NCBI RefSeq assembly: GCF_027409185.1
Contig: NC_084462.1
Coordinates: forward strand, 1,364,001 to 1,428,000
Source: Cynocephalus volans
Lineage: Eukaryota > Chordata > Mammalia > Dermoptera > Cynocephalidae
DNA: 64,000 nucleotides
Direction of reading: 5' to 3'
Shown: in pieces, positions 1-15,526 of the stretch
Layout: each line of letters opens with the position of its first letter
Numbering within the stretch: the stretch's first letter is position 1
Position numbers and translations under genes: made by a program
Notes under the pieces: generated by a model
Told to the model about the DNA's origin: nothing
Databases searched by the model: none
What the model saw: the letters and a program-made list of their open reading frames with translations, nothing else

Positions 1-5245
<5,245 letters not shown>

Positions 5246-5404
5246 GGGCCCGCCCCTGGCTCAATTGGGAGAGCGTGGTGCTGATAACACCAATGCCACG
5301 GGTTCGGATCCTATATAGGGATGGCCAGTTCGCTCACTGGCTGAGCGTGGTGCTGACAACACCAAGCCAATGGTTAAGATCCCCTTACCGGTCATCTTAA
5401 AAAG
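5246..5404 (+). mobile_element. CYN SINE dimer
   Basis: First unit has the TCCTATATAGGGATGG junction typical of dimers; second unit ends ACCGGTCATCTTAAAAA. Probable short target duplication around AGAAAGGT. Confidence 0.85.
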
Positions 5405-5664
5405 AAAGAAAGGTCTGGGGGCCAATACTTAGGGTCCCGGAGAAAGGAAGTGGGGGTTTTACCTTTGGGTCCTGGAAGGTCTCTCTCTCTCTCTCCTTAC
5501 TTTTATGAGTGAGTCAAAGAGGGCACCCAAAAAACAGGGAGGACGACTCACACAAGTCCAGAAACAAGGGGCTGCCAGATATGAGTAGATACAACACCCC
5601 AAGACATCATGAGTAATGAAAGTCCCTAGAAGCTCCCCACCTTTCCCTCCACTCTCTTACACAT

Positions 5665-5705
<41 letters not shown>

Positions 5706-5734
5706 GAGCTGCAGAGACGGGTTGGTGATGTGGA
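5405..5734. other. Spacer with CA microsatellite, downstream of FUT1
   Basis: Between the SINE and the FUT1 polyadenylation site. Holds a (CT)n run near 5480 and a (CA)n microsatellite at about 5669-5702. No gene seen. Confidence 0.6.
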
Positions 5735-5740
5735 TTTAAT
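5735..5740 (-). terminator. FUT1: Candidate FUT1 polyadenylation signal (ATTAAA)
   Basis: ATTAAA on the minus strand, about 1.6 kb below the FUT1 stop, which would give a long 3'UTR as in the human gene. Inferred from position only; no GU-rich element was scored. Confidence 0.45.
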
Positions 5741-7350
5741 AAGTTTTACTGATTCCCCCCCAAAGTGATGCACCATCCTGGAGGTACTGCAATACCAGGT
5801 TGATGTGTGGACCGGATGGAGCGAGCTCCTATTCCATCTCCCAGCCCCCCAAAATCCATTTAATATATTGTCCTCAGGTATAAGACATATCGGATATTAA
5901 ATAGGTAAGAATAGATTCTACACTATACCTTAGCCAAAAAGCCTAGAAGCGATTGGACCTTTAATTCATGCTTCCTGCTCTCCTACCTGTGAGAGCGGAG
6001 TTGGCAATGGTGCCCTGAAACTCCCTGAGAAGCTGAGAGGCTTAGGTACATGGATGGGAGATGGGAGTTGACTGTATTAAACGTATCTTCCTTCACCCTC
6101 CGCAAGGCAGCCAGAGGCTCCTGAAATCTGAGTCAAGAACCCCATCTTCCTTGGTTAGACCCTGTGCTCTTGCCTGGGTTTGAGGCTAGGTCTGGGGTCT
6201 GCATACTTTTGTGTCCTTTCATCCCAGACCTGCCCAAAACAGAGTTAGTGGTTCTGTCAGTTGAGAGGCAGACAATGGTTGTTGGCAAGGGACACAGAAC
6301 CCTCCAGCTTTCCACAAGCCCAGAGGGCATGTTTATGCCTGCTGACTTCCAGAAAATAGATCCCAGACCTCCAGCAGCCAGCTGCAGAGGACGAAACGTC
6401 CTTAACTGTAAGAGGCAACCTAACCTTGGAGCCAATATATGCTGTACCAATCTTTGGAAGTTTCTGAGCTTAGAAAAAAGTGTCCCTGGGTTTTTAAGAA
6501 GTTCTGCAGAATTTTAGCAGCTATTTCTTACCCCATTCCACAACCTTACACACACATTTTAGCCTGTCTGCTCCAAAAAAGTCTTTGAGCCTTTCTCAGG
6601 GGTAGAGGGATTGGATGGAGTTCCACTCTGCTCACCAACTATCCCAGCTTTTCCAGAGCCTGTGAGCAGAGAAAGATGCTGGCCACCTGGAGATATAGTT
6701 TGTCTTCCATATCTTTGTTTTTTCTGGCACTGCGTTTCCAGTTGTACCTTCATTAGATTCTTCACTGAAGTTATCTGGAATTTCAGAACCCCTTCTCCTC
6801 TGGAAAAGCCATGCAGGGCTTTTCACAGGCATTAGACCTGGCCCTCCCTAGAACAAAAAAATCCCATTCTAGAATCACTCCATAAACAGAAGGGGAGTAG
6901 GTAAGTGCTTGCTCTATAAAAACCATGAGTTCCTTTAGTCTTCTGAGGACCCAGGGGAGAAACACCTCTTCTAGAAAAGACCAGAATGGTCAACACTAGA
7001 GGGGGGTTCCCTGTTCCTGGGGGGCAGCCATTTAGAAGTTCTCTGGATATGGGCTGGGAAGAGCAAGTGGGTACTGTGGCTTTTAGAATTGCCATGAATT
7101 TCTCCAGACATTGTCAACCCTCAGGAAAAGATGTTCTGCTGGTTCAAGAATGTTCAGGCAGTTCTGGAAAGTCTCCCTTTCTCTCCAAGTCTGGCCGACT
7201 AGAATCACTCTGGCAATTGGTGCACACCTACTTCAGGACCACCACAAGCTTCTTCAGAAGCTCTCAGGCCTCCAGAGACACGTACCACCAGCTCTAGACT
7301 GATTAGTCTATTCCAAAAAGTCTCCCTGACTCTCAAAGTGTAGCCAATAT
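5741..7350 (-). other. FUT1: FUT1 3'UTR
   Basis: No interspersed repeat is visible in this 1.6 kb, unlike the flanks, which fits a transcribed 3'UTR. ORFs in it are short and look random. The far end rests on the ATTAAA signal. Confidence 0.5.
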
Positions 7351-8430
7351 CTAGAGTGAAGACAAGTCTGCATTAATACCCACCCACTCAGGCAGGAAGG
7401 CAGCCTTGGGCTTAAAGATCTTCAAGAACTCAGAGTCTGGCAGAGTGAAGTTGGCCAGGTAGACAGTGTCTCCACCAGCCAGGTAGGCAGCCCAGAAACC
7501 AAAGGTGCCAATTGTCATAATGGTGTGGTTACATTGTGTGAGCAACGCAAAGTCTTTCCCTGGTGAACCCTCCTGCCCATTGCCAGCAAAGATCACATCG
7601 CCCTGAGAGGTGTCAATGTTTTCCCGGCACCATTCCATGCCATTGCTGGTGACCACAAAGATGGGGGCTTCATGCCGTGCCCGGAACCAGTTCATGGCCT
7701 GTTGGAGGTAGACCTTGTCGCCCACCACACCCTTCCAGCGATGGGGCATCACGTGTAGATAGTCACCGCGGCGCACATGTACACCCACGAAGGTGCTCGG
7801 GTGCTCTCCAGTGTGGCCCAGGCGGAGCTGACTTAGAAAACTCTGGGCCTCCTCCCGAAGGTGGTCATGCAGGGTGAACTCACTGCGGATCTGTTCCTGA
7901 AGATGGTGGAAGAAAGTCCAAGAGCAGGGGAAGCCAGAGAGCTTCAGCAAGGGAGACTTCAAGTGGGCATATTCCTCTGACATCCAGTCGTGTAGCTGCA
8001 GCTCTTGCCAAGGCGTGTGGTGGTCCACCTCGGGCACCAGTACAGGTAGGGTGATGCGGAAGACAGGGGCCAGGACAGCGTGCATGGCTGGCAAGATGAA
8101 GGCGCGGCGGCCATTAAGCTGGGCCAGGGCGAGCAGTGTGGCGTACTGCCCCATCTGGTTACCAAACCGGCCATCTGGGTGGATAGTCCAGGTTCCTGAG
8201 AGGGAAGCAGGGTTCTGAGGACAGGAAGAGGCATTGGGGGCCAGCGGTGTGCCCTGCAGGCAGAAGATGGCCACAGGGGATGTCACCAGGTGGCGGTCTG
8301 GACACAGGACAGACAGGTGTAGGCCATTTCGAAAGAGATCTTGGTGGATATGGAAGACGAAGGAAATTGCTGAGAAAATACACACTACCAGGAAGGCCAA
8401 GCAGAGCCTACGATGGCTGGGGGGCCACAT
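7351..8430 (-). CDS. FUT1: FUT1, galactoside alpha-1,2-fucosyltransferase
   Basis: Golgi type II membrane enzyme that moves fucose from GDP-fucose to terminal galactose in alpha-1,2 linkage, making the H antigen. One coding exon, 359 aa; human has 365. Seen: a short cytosolic N-terminus, a membrane anchor at about residues 9-27, [20 protein letters not shown], the GT11 GDP-fucose-binding motif GVHVRRGDY, and the conserved C-terminal block [20 protein letters not shown]-glycosylation sequons NAS, NHT and NFT are present. A splice acceptor (CTACAG) ends two bases before the ATG, so the 5'UTR is in other exons, as in human. The stop is early: the codon after ADLSSL is TAG where human has TGG, and homologous sequence carries on to a later TGA. 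FUT2 is the main alternative, but the N-terminus and the ILPAMHA to WVGINADLS stretch fit FUT1. Confidence 0.96.
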   Translation of the reverse strand: MWPPSHRRLCLAFLVVCIFSAISFVFHIHQDLFRNGLHLSVLCPDRHLVTSPVAIFCLQGTPLAPNASSCPQNPASLSGTWTIHPDGRFGNQMGQYATLLALAQLNGRRAFILPAMHAVLAPVFRITLPVLVPEVDHHTPWQELQLHDWMSEEYAHLKSPLLKLSGFPCSWTFFHHLQEQIRSEFTLHDHLREEAQSFLSQLRLGHTGEHPSTFVGVHVRRGDYLHVMPHRWKGVVGDKVYLQQAMNWFRARHEAPIFVVTSNGMEWCRENIDTSQGDVIFAGNGQEGSPGKDFALLTQCNHTIMTIGTFGFWAAYLAGGDTVYLANFTLPDSEFLKIFKPKAAFLPEWVGINADLSSL

Positions 8431-8432
8431 GG

Positions 8433-8980
8433 CTGTAGGGGAGGAAAGATGAATTAGCAGCTGTTCAGAGCCTGAGGAGGCATGTCAGGGAGGGCAGGGC
8501 TGGGGTCCGGGACTCCCAATCTCAGAGAATGAGGAAACTAAAGGTTTAGATTTCGGGGTTTGAGGTAGAGGGAGTCTAGGTGCCTGAATCCTAGCTTTGA
8601 GGGATGAGAAGCTTGGAATCTCAGGGCAGGGAGATGGAAGACATGAAAATTTGTGGTTTCCAAGACGGCAGTGGTTGAGAGACTGGTACGTTGACCTCCG
8701 TCTCTGGGAGTCTCCCATCTCCTCAGGCATAAGGTCCACTGAAGTCGGTCTCTGTTCTCCCAACCCCACTCTCGGGTGTACCCGTCTATGAGGGGCAGAG
8801 TCAACCACTGAGGTAACAGGAATGGACAGTCCGAGAAGAAGGGGCCAAGCTGGTGGCCCAGGACCGAATGAGGGACCTTGGTTCCTGGAGGAGCAGAGGT
8901 GGGGAAGTGGGGAAGAGTAAAGGAAGAGAGACCTGGAGGCCCTGGTTCCTGGGGCTCAGACAGCCACAGCTCCCACTCAC
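8433..8980 (-). other. FUT1: FUT1 intron ahead of the coding exon
   Basis: Bounded by a strong donor (CTCAG then GTGAGTGG, exon end 8981) and the acceptor CTACAG (exon start 8432). It holds weak copies of the GACTCC/GGGTCTGAG minisatellite phrase and no interspersed repeat. Confidence 0.6.
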
Positions 8981-9170
8981 CTGAGCTCCTTGCGGGTGCA
9001 AGATCCACAGTCTGCTCCGCATGGCCAGGGCGCGCTGCCCGCAAGTGCAGCCCACACCGGCCAGTCCCCGGAGCCCCGAACGCCAGGCTCCCCGGCCCGG
9101 CAGCCTTCCCGTCCGCGCCGCCTGCCCCGACCGGCTGAAAGGACCAGGGAAGGGGAGGCGTGGGAAGGGG
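8981..9170 (-). other. FUT1: Candidate noncoding 5' exon of FUT1
   Basis: A good splice donor ends this segment at 8981. The far end (transcription start) cannot be seen and 9170 is only a guess within the CpG island. The long reading frame that crosses it has no recognisable protein and is best explained by GC-rich composition. Confidence 0.4.
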
Positions 9171-9640
9171 CGCGGCCCGGAGGTGCGCAGCCTCCGCCCT
9201 CCCACGCCCCGCCGACCGCCCGCAAGCGGAGCGCCGCCCCTCACCCGGCGCGGAGCCCGCGCGCCCCGGCCCCGCCCCGCCTACCTCCCGCGCCCCAGCC
9301 CGTCCTCCCCGGCGCTGCTGAGCGACCCGGAGACTCCCGCTCCGGAGCCGGGACCTGCAGCCCGCCGCCGCCACCTGGATGCGCCGACCCGGCCACGCCC
9401 CGGCTGGGCAGGACCCGGGACCTCTGGTCCGGGCGACGCGGCCTCCCGGGGAGATGGGGAACCTGTTTCCCCGGCTTCCCGAGAGGGAGATGGGGAGCCT
9501 GTCCCCGCTCTCGGGAACCCAAGCGTCAGCGCCTCCAGCCTGAAGGCGCCCCAGCGTCCACTCGGGAGAGGGTCACCCATCCGCCATCCACGCCCCGTAT
9601 GCATCCACGTTCCAGAATCCCGGCCCCCAGTCCCTCTTTT
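8990..9640. promoter_or_regulatory. FUT1: CpG island, probable FUT1 promoter
   Basis: Dense CG dinucleotides and GC boxes (CCCCGCCC near 9270) in contrast to the flanks. It sits at the 5' end of the minus-strand FUT1 transcript. A role for the FGF21 side cannot be excluded. Confidence 0.6.
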
Positions 9641-10079
9641 TGGGGAATTTTAGGGTCCGACGCCTACCTGCTGCTCTCTGGACGGGCATGCCACGGAAGC
9701 AGCGTCTTCCGAGAACGTGAACCGAGAGAAGCGCAGCGAAGGAGGGTTCCTGCTCCCGGCCCCACGCGGAGGCCGCTGCAGTTGGCGCCGGGGACAAAGG
9801 CCTCTCCTCTCCTGCTGACCCAAAGACCTTCCTTTGTCGAAAGCCTCTCGGCAGGCCCACCCACCCAGGGTCAGAGCGCCCCGATCGCCATTCAAGATAA
9901 ACGATGTCAAACACTCGGGAATCTGACTTGGTTCGCCAGAGATATGACCATCAGTCCTCCAGATTCAGGACTCCAAGTGCCCAGCCCCTCCTCCCGAAGA
10001 CCCAGGGATCCAGGGTTCCAGTCCCCTCCACCCCCAGGCACCTCCCTCAGACCCCAGACTGCAGTCTTTCAGTCTCCAC
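9641..10079. other. Spacer, partly CpG-rich
   Basis: Tail of the CpG island, then sequence with weak phrases of the 37-bp minisatellite family from about 9960. No gene seen. Confidence 0.5.
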
Positions 10080-10440
10080 CTGCCTCAGACCCAAGAATTC
10101 AGACCCCAGCCCCCGCCTCCCTCAGACCCAGGTGTCCAGGCCTCCAGCCCCCTCCTCCCTCAGACCCAGGAGTCCAGGCCTCCAGCCCCTCCTTCTCAGA
10201 CCCAGGTGTCCAGGCCCCCAGCCCCCTCCTTCTCAGACCCAGGAGTCCAGGCCTCCAGCCCCCTCCTTCTCAGACCCAGGAGTCCAGGCCTCCAGCCCCC
10301 TCCTTCTCAGACCCAGGTGTCCAGGCCTCCAGCCCCCTCCTTCTCAGACCCAGGTGTCCAGGCCTCCAGCCCCCTCCTTCTCAGACCCAGGAGTCCAGGC
10401 CCTGAGCCCCTCCCTCAGACTTAGATGTCTGGTCTCTCCA
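10080..10440 (+). repeat. Minisatellite, unit about 37 bp, about 9 units
   Basis: Units share the phrase CTCAGACCCAGGAGTCCAGG or its AGGTGTCC variant, then CCTCCAGCCCCCTCCTT. First and last units are degenerate. The unit closely resembles the larger array at 47.9-48.8 kb and what I recall of the human 19q MSR1 family. Because 37 is not a multiple of three, open frames through it are artefacts. Confidence 0.85.
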
Positions 10441-11158
10441 GGCTTATGGATTCCAGGAAATTACCCACCCTCTCTTCCCTCTGGGTCTAAATTCCCCCTC
10501 CAGAGCCTGGCTCACCTATCAATTCTAATCAGATAATCACCCATTCCTCTCCCCAGGCTATTTTGTGAGCACCAGTTGAGGCCTGGGGTAGCTGCTCTGG
10601 TGAAAGAAACACCAGGATTGCATCAGAGAGGAAGAGGAGGCTGGGACGTTCAGGATCTGAGCATCTGAGCAGGGGTTGGTAAGGTTGGCCCACAACCCAG
10701 TGAGAGGCTTCCAGGCGAGGACACTTGTGTTTCTGCTGAGGACACTTCTTTCATGTGACATCTGCTGTTTCCCGATGATCAAAGAACCTCAGTGTCAGAC
10801 CCCCCAGAAACCCAGAAATTCAGGTGGGACTCAGAAATTCCACTTATGCAACACAATCTGCATCAGTCAACCAGGGCAGTAGTTTTTCAGGATCCCAGTC
10901 CCCTCCTCCCTCAGACCCAGAAGTCCAGGCCCCCAGCTCCCTCCTCCTTCAGACACAGGAGTTTGAGACCCCAGATCCTTCTTCCTGAGACCTAGGAATC
11001 TTGGCCCCCAGCCCTTTTCACCAGGGTCCCAGTTAATCAGGTCCTCATTGCACCCATCCCCCAGACCCAGGAGTCCAGGCCTCCAGCTCGAAGGACCCTC
11101 AGATTGCATCAGCCATCTGTTCAGGCTGCTCTGGCCACGGTGGAATTCTAGCTCCTGC
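10441..11158. other. FGF21 upstream spacer
   Basis: No gene. Single diverged minisatellite units occur at about 10895-11000 and 11050-11090 (CAGACCCAGGAGTCCAGG). The rest looks unique. Confidence 0.5.
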
Positions 11159-11260
11159 CAAGTGGGTCAAATATCATGAGTCAGGCACAGAGAGGATGAT
11201 TGGGCGGGTCTGTCTGGGTATAAATTCTGAAGCTTCTGCATCTGTCCCAAGAGACTTGGG
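11159..11260 (+). promoter_or_regulatory. FGF21: FGF21 core promoter
   Basis: TATAAAT at 11219-11225 gives a start near 11250. Upstream are a GGGTCA nuclear-receptor half site (11164-11169), an AP-1-like TGAGTCA (11177-11183), and ATTGG plus GGGCGGG near 11199-11208. FGF21 is known to answer to PPAR-alpha and to ATF4. I can see a half site but no clear full PPRE or amino-acid response element. Confidence 0.65.
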
Positions 11261-11352
11261 TGTCCTGTCAGCTAGGGATCTACAAGAAAGAAGACCCAGG
11301 TACTGGGGCCATCTGAGCAACAATCTGTGAATCTGCTTTCCTGAGCAACCGG

Positions 11353-11388
11353 GATCTGGAAGTGAATCTAGATCTGGAAGTGAATCTA
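11353..11388 (+). repeat. FGF21: 18-bp tandem duplication in FGF21 5'UTR
   Basis: GATCTGGAAGTGAATCTA occurs twice without a break. The surrounding 5'UTR (about 11255-11444) looks colinear with the human FGF21 leader from memory, where I recall one copy of a GGAATCTGG phrase. Confidence 0.85.
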
Positions 11389-11444
11389 GACCACTGAGCT
11401 CTCAAACCTCACACATCAGACCTTGCCTGCAGACTGAACCATTG

Positions 11445-12787
11445 ATGGGCTGGGATGAGGCTGGGTTCGAGACCCTGGGACTGTGGGTCCCTGTGCTGGC
11501 TGTCCTGCTGCTGGGAGTCTGCCAGGCACATCCCATCCCTGACTCCAGCCCCCTCCTCCAATTCGGGGGCCAAGTCCGGCAGCGGCATCTCTACACAGAC
11601 GACGCCCAGGAGACAGAAGCCCACCTGGAGATCAGGGCGGATGGCACAGTGACAGGGGCTGCCCACCGGAGCCCTGAAAGTAAGCATGGGGGCAGGGCCT
11701 CCTGGGATTCTGGGCCTGGGACAGAGGGGTCTGGGGAGAGGCCCTCTGAGTGTTTTACCACTTTCTCTCACTAGGTCTCTTAGAGCTGAAAGCCTTGAAG
11801 CCAGGAGTTATTCAAATCCTGGGAGTCATGACATCCAGATTTCTGTGCCAGAGGCCAGATGGGACACTGTACGGATCGGTGGGTTTCCCAGACCCCTCCA
11901 CGTGTGTCACCCTTTCTCCTGTCATCTTCCCAGTCTGGGCTACCATGTCTTACACAGGCCAGTCTTGGTTCTATGCTCTCCTCAAGCTCAGACCTTGCTG
12001 TGACCCCTGGAGGTTATCAATGTTTGCAAAATGAGGAAACTGAGACCAAGGCAGGAATACCACTAACCTCAAGTCACTAAATGCGTGAATGGCAGAGTGA
12101 CTGAGTCTTGTGACTCCGTAACCTCTGCTCCTGGCCACATGGCCTTCTGTGTGCCTGGCTCATGCTGGGTGCAGGGACAACAGGGACCAAGGCTGGGGAA
12201 GTGACCAGGACCTTGAGTTGGTAGCCAGATCCCCTGCCCGGCCTTAGAGAGCCTTGACTGGTCCCTGGACTAGAATGTTCTTCTGTATGAAGTGGGGATA
12301 GAGAGGTGGGCCCTGCAGGACTACCGGGTACAAAGGAATCACCTTCTTTTGCTGTTTAGTTTCTTGAAGGAGACGCTGGGGACCTGGACTCCTGGGTCTG
12401 AGGGAGGAAGGGTTTGGGAGCCTTGACTCCGGGGTCTTGCAGCAGGAGACCATAGAGGAATCTCAGGTCTCTGATTCCTGTTCTTTGTCCCCTCAGCTCC
12501 ATTTTGATCCTGAGGCCTGCAGCTTCCGGGAACTGCTTCTTGAGGATGGATACAACGTTTACCAGTCAGAGGCCCATGACCTCCCACTGCGCATGCCCCA
12601 TCACAACTCCCCATCCCGGGACCTGGCCCCCAGGGGACCAGCCCGCTTCCTGCCACTGCTGGGCCTGCCCCCAGTACCTCTGGAGCCACCAGGGATCCTG
12701 GCCCCAGAGCCCCCCGATGTGGGTTCCTCGGACCCTCTGAGCATGGTGGGGCCTTCACATGGCCAAAGCCCCAGCTATGCTTCCTGA
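11445..12787 (+). CDS. FGF21: FGF21, fibroblast growth factor 21 (three coding exons)
   Basis: Secreted endocrine FGF that signals through FGFR1c with beta-Klotho and controls fasting, lipid and glucose metabolism. Exons: 11445-11679, 11775-11878, 12497-12787, with GT-AG junctions and matching phases; 630 nt = 209 aa plus stop, the same length as human. The first exon gives a signal peptide that ends LLLGVCQA before mature HPIPDSSPLLQFGGQVRQR. The beta-trefoil part includes LYTDDAQETEAHLEI, GVIQILGV and RFLCQRPDGTLYGS; the FGF cysteine pair is in RFLCQ and EACSF. The C-terminus ends SMVGPSHGQSPSYAS, the beta-Klotho-binding tail. The start is the ATG of MGWDEAGFE; the codon just before is TTG and there is no other upstream ATG in frame. 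All expected parts are present. Confidence 0.97.
12015..12110 (+). mobile_element. MIR fragment in FGF21 intron 2
   Basis: Contains the MIR-like phrase AAAATGAGGAAACTGAGA followed by a diverged AGTCACTAAATG...GGCAGAGTGACTGAG stretch. Short and diverged. Confidence 0.45.
12360..12435 (-). repeat. Single minisatellite-family unit in FGF21 intron 2
   Basis: Reverse-complement unit GACTCCTGGGTCTGAGGG at about 12388-12405, then a second weak copy. Same family as the array at 48 kb. Confidence 0.55.
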
Positions 12788-12900
12788 AGCCACAGGCTAT
12801 TTATTATTGGGTCTCCTCTTTATTTATTGTTATTTATCTTATTTATTTTTTTATTTTTCTTACTTGTGATAATAAAGAACCCGAGAGAGGAGAGTCAGAG
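12788..12900 (+). terminator. FGF21: FGF21 3'UTR with AU-rich stretch and AATAAA
   Basis: Very short 3'UTR with several ATTTATT pentamer-like elements (about 12798-12857), the type that shortens mRNA life, then AATAAA at 12871-12876. FGF21 mRNA is known to be induced and removed quickly, which fits. Confidence 0.85.
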
Positions 12901-13697
12901 TGAGCATGTGCGAGTGTTTGGGGAGGACACGGATCTGCTCCTTCGTCTTCATCTTCCAAAGACTCGCTTCCCCCACCCCCAGCCCTGCCATTGCCCTAAG
13001 GTCCCAGCTCCAACTCAGCCTCAGTTTTCTGCCCCACTAAGGTGTTCCCAGGGACTCTGGGACTATCTCTGCTGTTTGACAGGGCGGGACTTATTACCCG
13101 TCCCCACCCTACCCACCTCACGTTAGCATTGTGGAACTATCTCTCAGAACTACCTCAATGACAAGGGACTTATTTTTTAATCAAATTCAGACCCACAGAC
13201 TCATGGGAGATGTAGTTGTCTGGGGTCGTGTCTGGGACACTGGGAGTTGTCTTGATCCTTAGAGCTGAGGCAAGGACTCCTGGATCCTGGGGGTGAGTTT
13301 GGTGTGAGGACCAGGGATGGACATCTGGACACCTGGGTCCCAGGCAAACGGAAACAGGAACCTAAACACCTGGTCTGAGGGAGGAGGGCCTGGAGGGTGG
13401 GAGTCCTGGGTTTGTGGGTGGGAATTCTTCCATCCTGGCACCTTTGAGCTTTGGAGTGTGATGACTGTCGTAGGATCCAATCCCAGCAAGCGAGTTGCTG
13501 CGTGTCCTCCCCACTAATCTAGATTGCCCTATTGTTCTTTGAGCCACTTCCTGGTTAGGAAGAAAGTGAGGAAAAAGAGTTAGACTGCACTCCCAGGGGT
13601 CCTGGGCTGGGTCCCTGGAGTCTCCAGCCCTTCATTGCAATTCCAAGGCTCAAGAGGTTCAAAGGAGAGGACTACCACAGTCAAAAGGGACATTAAG
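12901..13697. other. FGF21 downstream spacer
   Basis: No gene. Diverged minisatellite phrases in reverse (13262-13420) and one ZNF143-like motif in reverse (ATGGGAGATGTAGTTG, 13203-13218). Confidence 0.45.
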
Positions 13698-13799
13698 ACT
13701 GGCCTGTTAGCTCAAGTGGCTAGAGCACGGTGCTGACAACACCAAGGTCAAGGATTCAGACCCCTGTACCAGCCAGCCACCAAAAAAAAAAAAAAAAAA
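13698..13799 (+). mobile_element. CYN SINE monomer
   Basis: GGCCTGTTAGCTCAAGTGGC head, body ending CCAGCCAGCCACC, then about 18 A. Probable target duplication GACATTAAG / GACATAAG. Confidence 0.8.
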
Positions 13800-13979
13800 G
13801 ACATAAGTGTGGGTTCCAGAGGGCCATGGGTGGGATTCAATGTCCAGCAGAAATAAAAGTCAGCATCTCGTAGAAAGTGCTGTTTTTTACTCTGATGGAA
13901 CAAGGCTGACTCAACCAAGACAAAGAAACAATCTTAAATGCCACAAAGCTCCTGGGAAGGAGTGGTTTAGGTTCAGGAG

Positions 13980-14270
13980 GTGACTCATGTGAGGCACAAG
14001 CTCCTTGTCTGAAAAAAGAGGTCACCTACCTCTTTCAAGGAAAGGAAAGTCACCAGTGGGGTGAGGAGCAGGAAGAAGCACTGGGCACTTTCCAACCCAC
14101 CCCACCATGCTGGGGCTGGAGTCATGGAGAACACAGACTCAGAAGGAAGGGAAGAGGGACCGGAGGGGGGATTGTGCGATGGAGACCTAGAGAAAAGGGG
14201 GACAGAGACCCAGACAGAATGGGACAGAGATCCAGAGAGCAGGGAATGGAGACTCAGAGAGAGTGGGACA
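13980..14270 (+). repeat. Left arm of inverted duplication
   Basis: Nearly the reverse complement of 15127-15394. The arm carries CTCCTTGTCTGAAAAAAGAG, AGGAAAGGAAAGTCACCAG and CACCATGCTGGGGCTGGAGT, found in the other arm in reverse. It is about 20 bp longer because a GGGACAGAGATCCAGAGAGC-type phrase is repeated near 14219-14250. Function unknown. Confidence 0.85.
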
Positions 14271-14909
14271 GAGAACTAGAGAGCAGAATCAGGCAAGGAC
14301 CTGAGAGCTGTGTGCACATGAGCACACGTCAGTTATCTGAGGACCTTGAACTCCAATTCTGTCTGCCCCCTTTTCAGTAGAAGAAGCCCTTCCCCCATCT
14401 GGGCAGGCTAATGTCCCCTTGTCTGGAGATCCTGTCCTGAGGTTGCTGTCTTGCAGGGGACTGCTGGTCCTCCCCAGGGTCTTACCCCATCACCTCTCAC
14501 TGCTTCTAGACCTATATCTGTACTCAACTCCAGGCAAGTTCCTTAGGATGAATCACCAAATGTGACTGGTGAGGGGGTACGATATGGACCCCAAAATTGC
14601 AAGAGCTCACCCATTGATATTGACCATTCAGAGAACCAGTGTGGGAAGAGATCACAAGGTTGACAAGAGGGGGCAAACCAGATTAGAAGTCGCTTAATGT
14701 TAAATTGGGATGAATCATGGGTAACTTTACCCATCTCTACCAATTAGTTCATTAGTAGGTAAATTTATTGGTAGAAATTCTAGATTCAAGTTAGATGAAG
14801 GGGCTAGGAATGACTGTGGCTTGCTCTTTGATTGACTGAGACCTGGACTGCAAATGGTCTGTAGAAGCTGAGTGAAGTTAAGATGCTAGAATGGCCTTGG
14901 TCTGCCGTA
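14271..14909. other. Spacer of the inverted duplication
   Basis: No gene and no repeat I can name. Ends at a MER5A piece. Confidence 0.5.
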
Positions 14910-15062
14910 GGACAGTGGTTCTCAAAGTATGGTCCCAAGACCACCACCCCCCACCAAAGAAAAGTCAAAGCGTGGCCCCAAACTAGCAGTATCAGCATCA
15001 TCAGGAACAGGTCAGAAATGCACATTCTGGACCCCAGATCTATTGAATAAACATTCTGGTGA
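14910..15062 (+). mobile_element. MER5A-like hAT DNA transposon fragment
   Basis: Starts CAGTGGTTCTCAAAGTATGG, the typical MER5A end, and includes TCAGAAATGCACATTCTGGACC. The 3' part is missing. Nonautonomous hAT-Charlie relative, long dead. Confidence 0.75.
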
Positions 15063-15126
15063 ATAGGCAAATTTTCTTTTCTTTTCTGGCAGCTGAATGG
15101 TACGTACTATCTGGTACAGCTGGTAT

Positions 15127-15394
15127 GGTCCCCTCTCTCTGAGTCTCCGTCCCCTGCTCTCTGGGTCTCTGTCCCCCTTACCTCTAGGTCTCTATCGCAT
15201 AATTCCCCCTCCCAGTCCCTCTTCCCTTCCCTCTGAGTCTGTGTTCTCCAAGACTCCAGCCCCAGCATGGTGGGGTGGGTTGGAAGGTGCCCAGTGCTTC
15301 TTCCTGCTCCTCACCCCACTGGTGACTTTCCTTTCCTTGAAAGAGGTAAGTGACCTCTTTTTTCAGACAAGGAGCTTCTGCCTCACATGAGGTC
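15127..15394 (-). repeat. Right arm of inverted duplication
   Basis: Reverse complement of the arm at 13980-14270 with scattered differences; I estimate over 90% identity by eye. It contains a strong splice-donor-like GAAAGAGGTAAGTGA on the plus strand near 15339-15353, but no protein is recognised. Confidence 0.85.
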
Positions 15395-15399
15395 ACCAA

Positions 15400-15456
15400 A
15401 CCCATGACCTCGTGTTCTAAGGCTGTGCTCTAACCAACTGAGCTAACCGGCCACCC
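15400..15456 (-). mobile_element. CYN SINE monomer fragment
   Basis: Reverse-strand body CTCTAACCAACTGAGCTAAC CGGCCAC without a clear tail. It abuts the right arm of the inverted duplication. Confidence 0.6.
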
Positions 15457-15526
15457 CCAGCAAATTCATGGAGACAGAACTCAGATGACTGGCTGCCACT
15501 GGCTAGTGGGAGGGCGGAATGGGGAA

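Noticed and set aside
8538-9374. 278-codon open frame on the minus strand starting MAAAGC
   Set aside because: Crosses the predicted FUT1 splice donor and intron; no known protein.
8990-10405. 471-codon open frame on the plus strand
   Set aside because: Runs through a CpG island into the minisatellite; GC-rich composition removes stops. It has no recognised domain and opposes the FUT1 5' exon.
11442-11444. FGF21 start one codon earlier
   Set aside because: That codon is TTG; the ATG at 11445 gives the 28-residue signal peptide expected.
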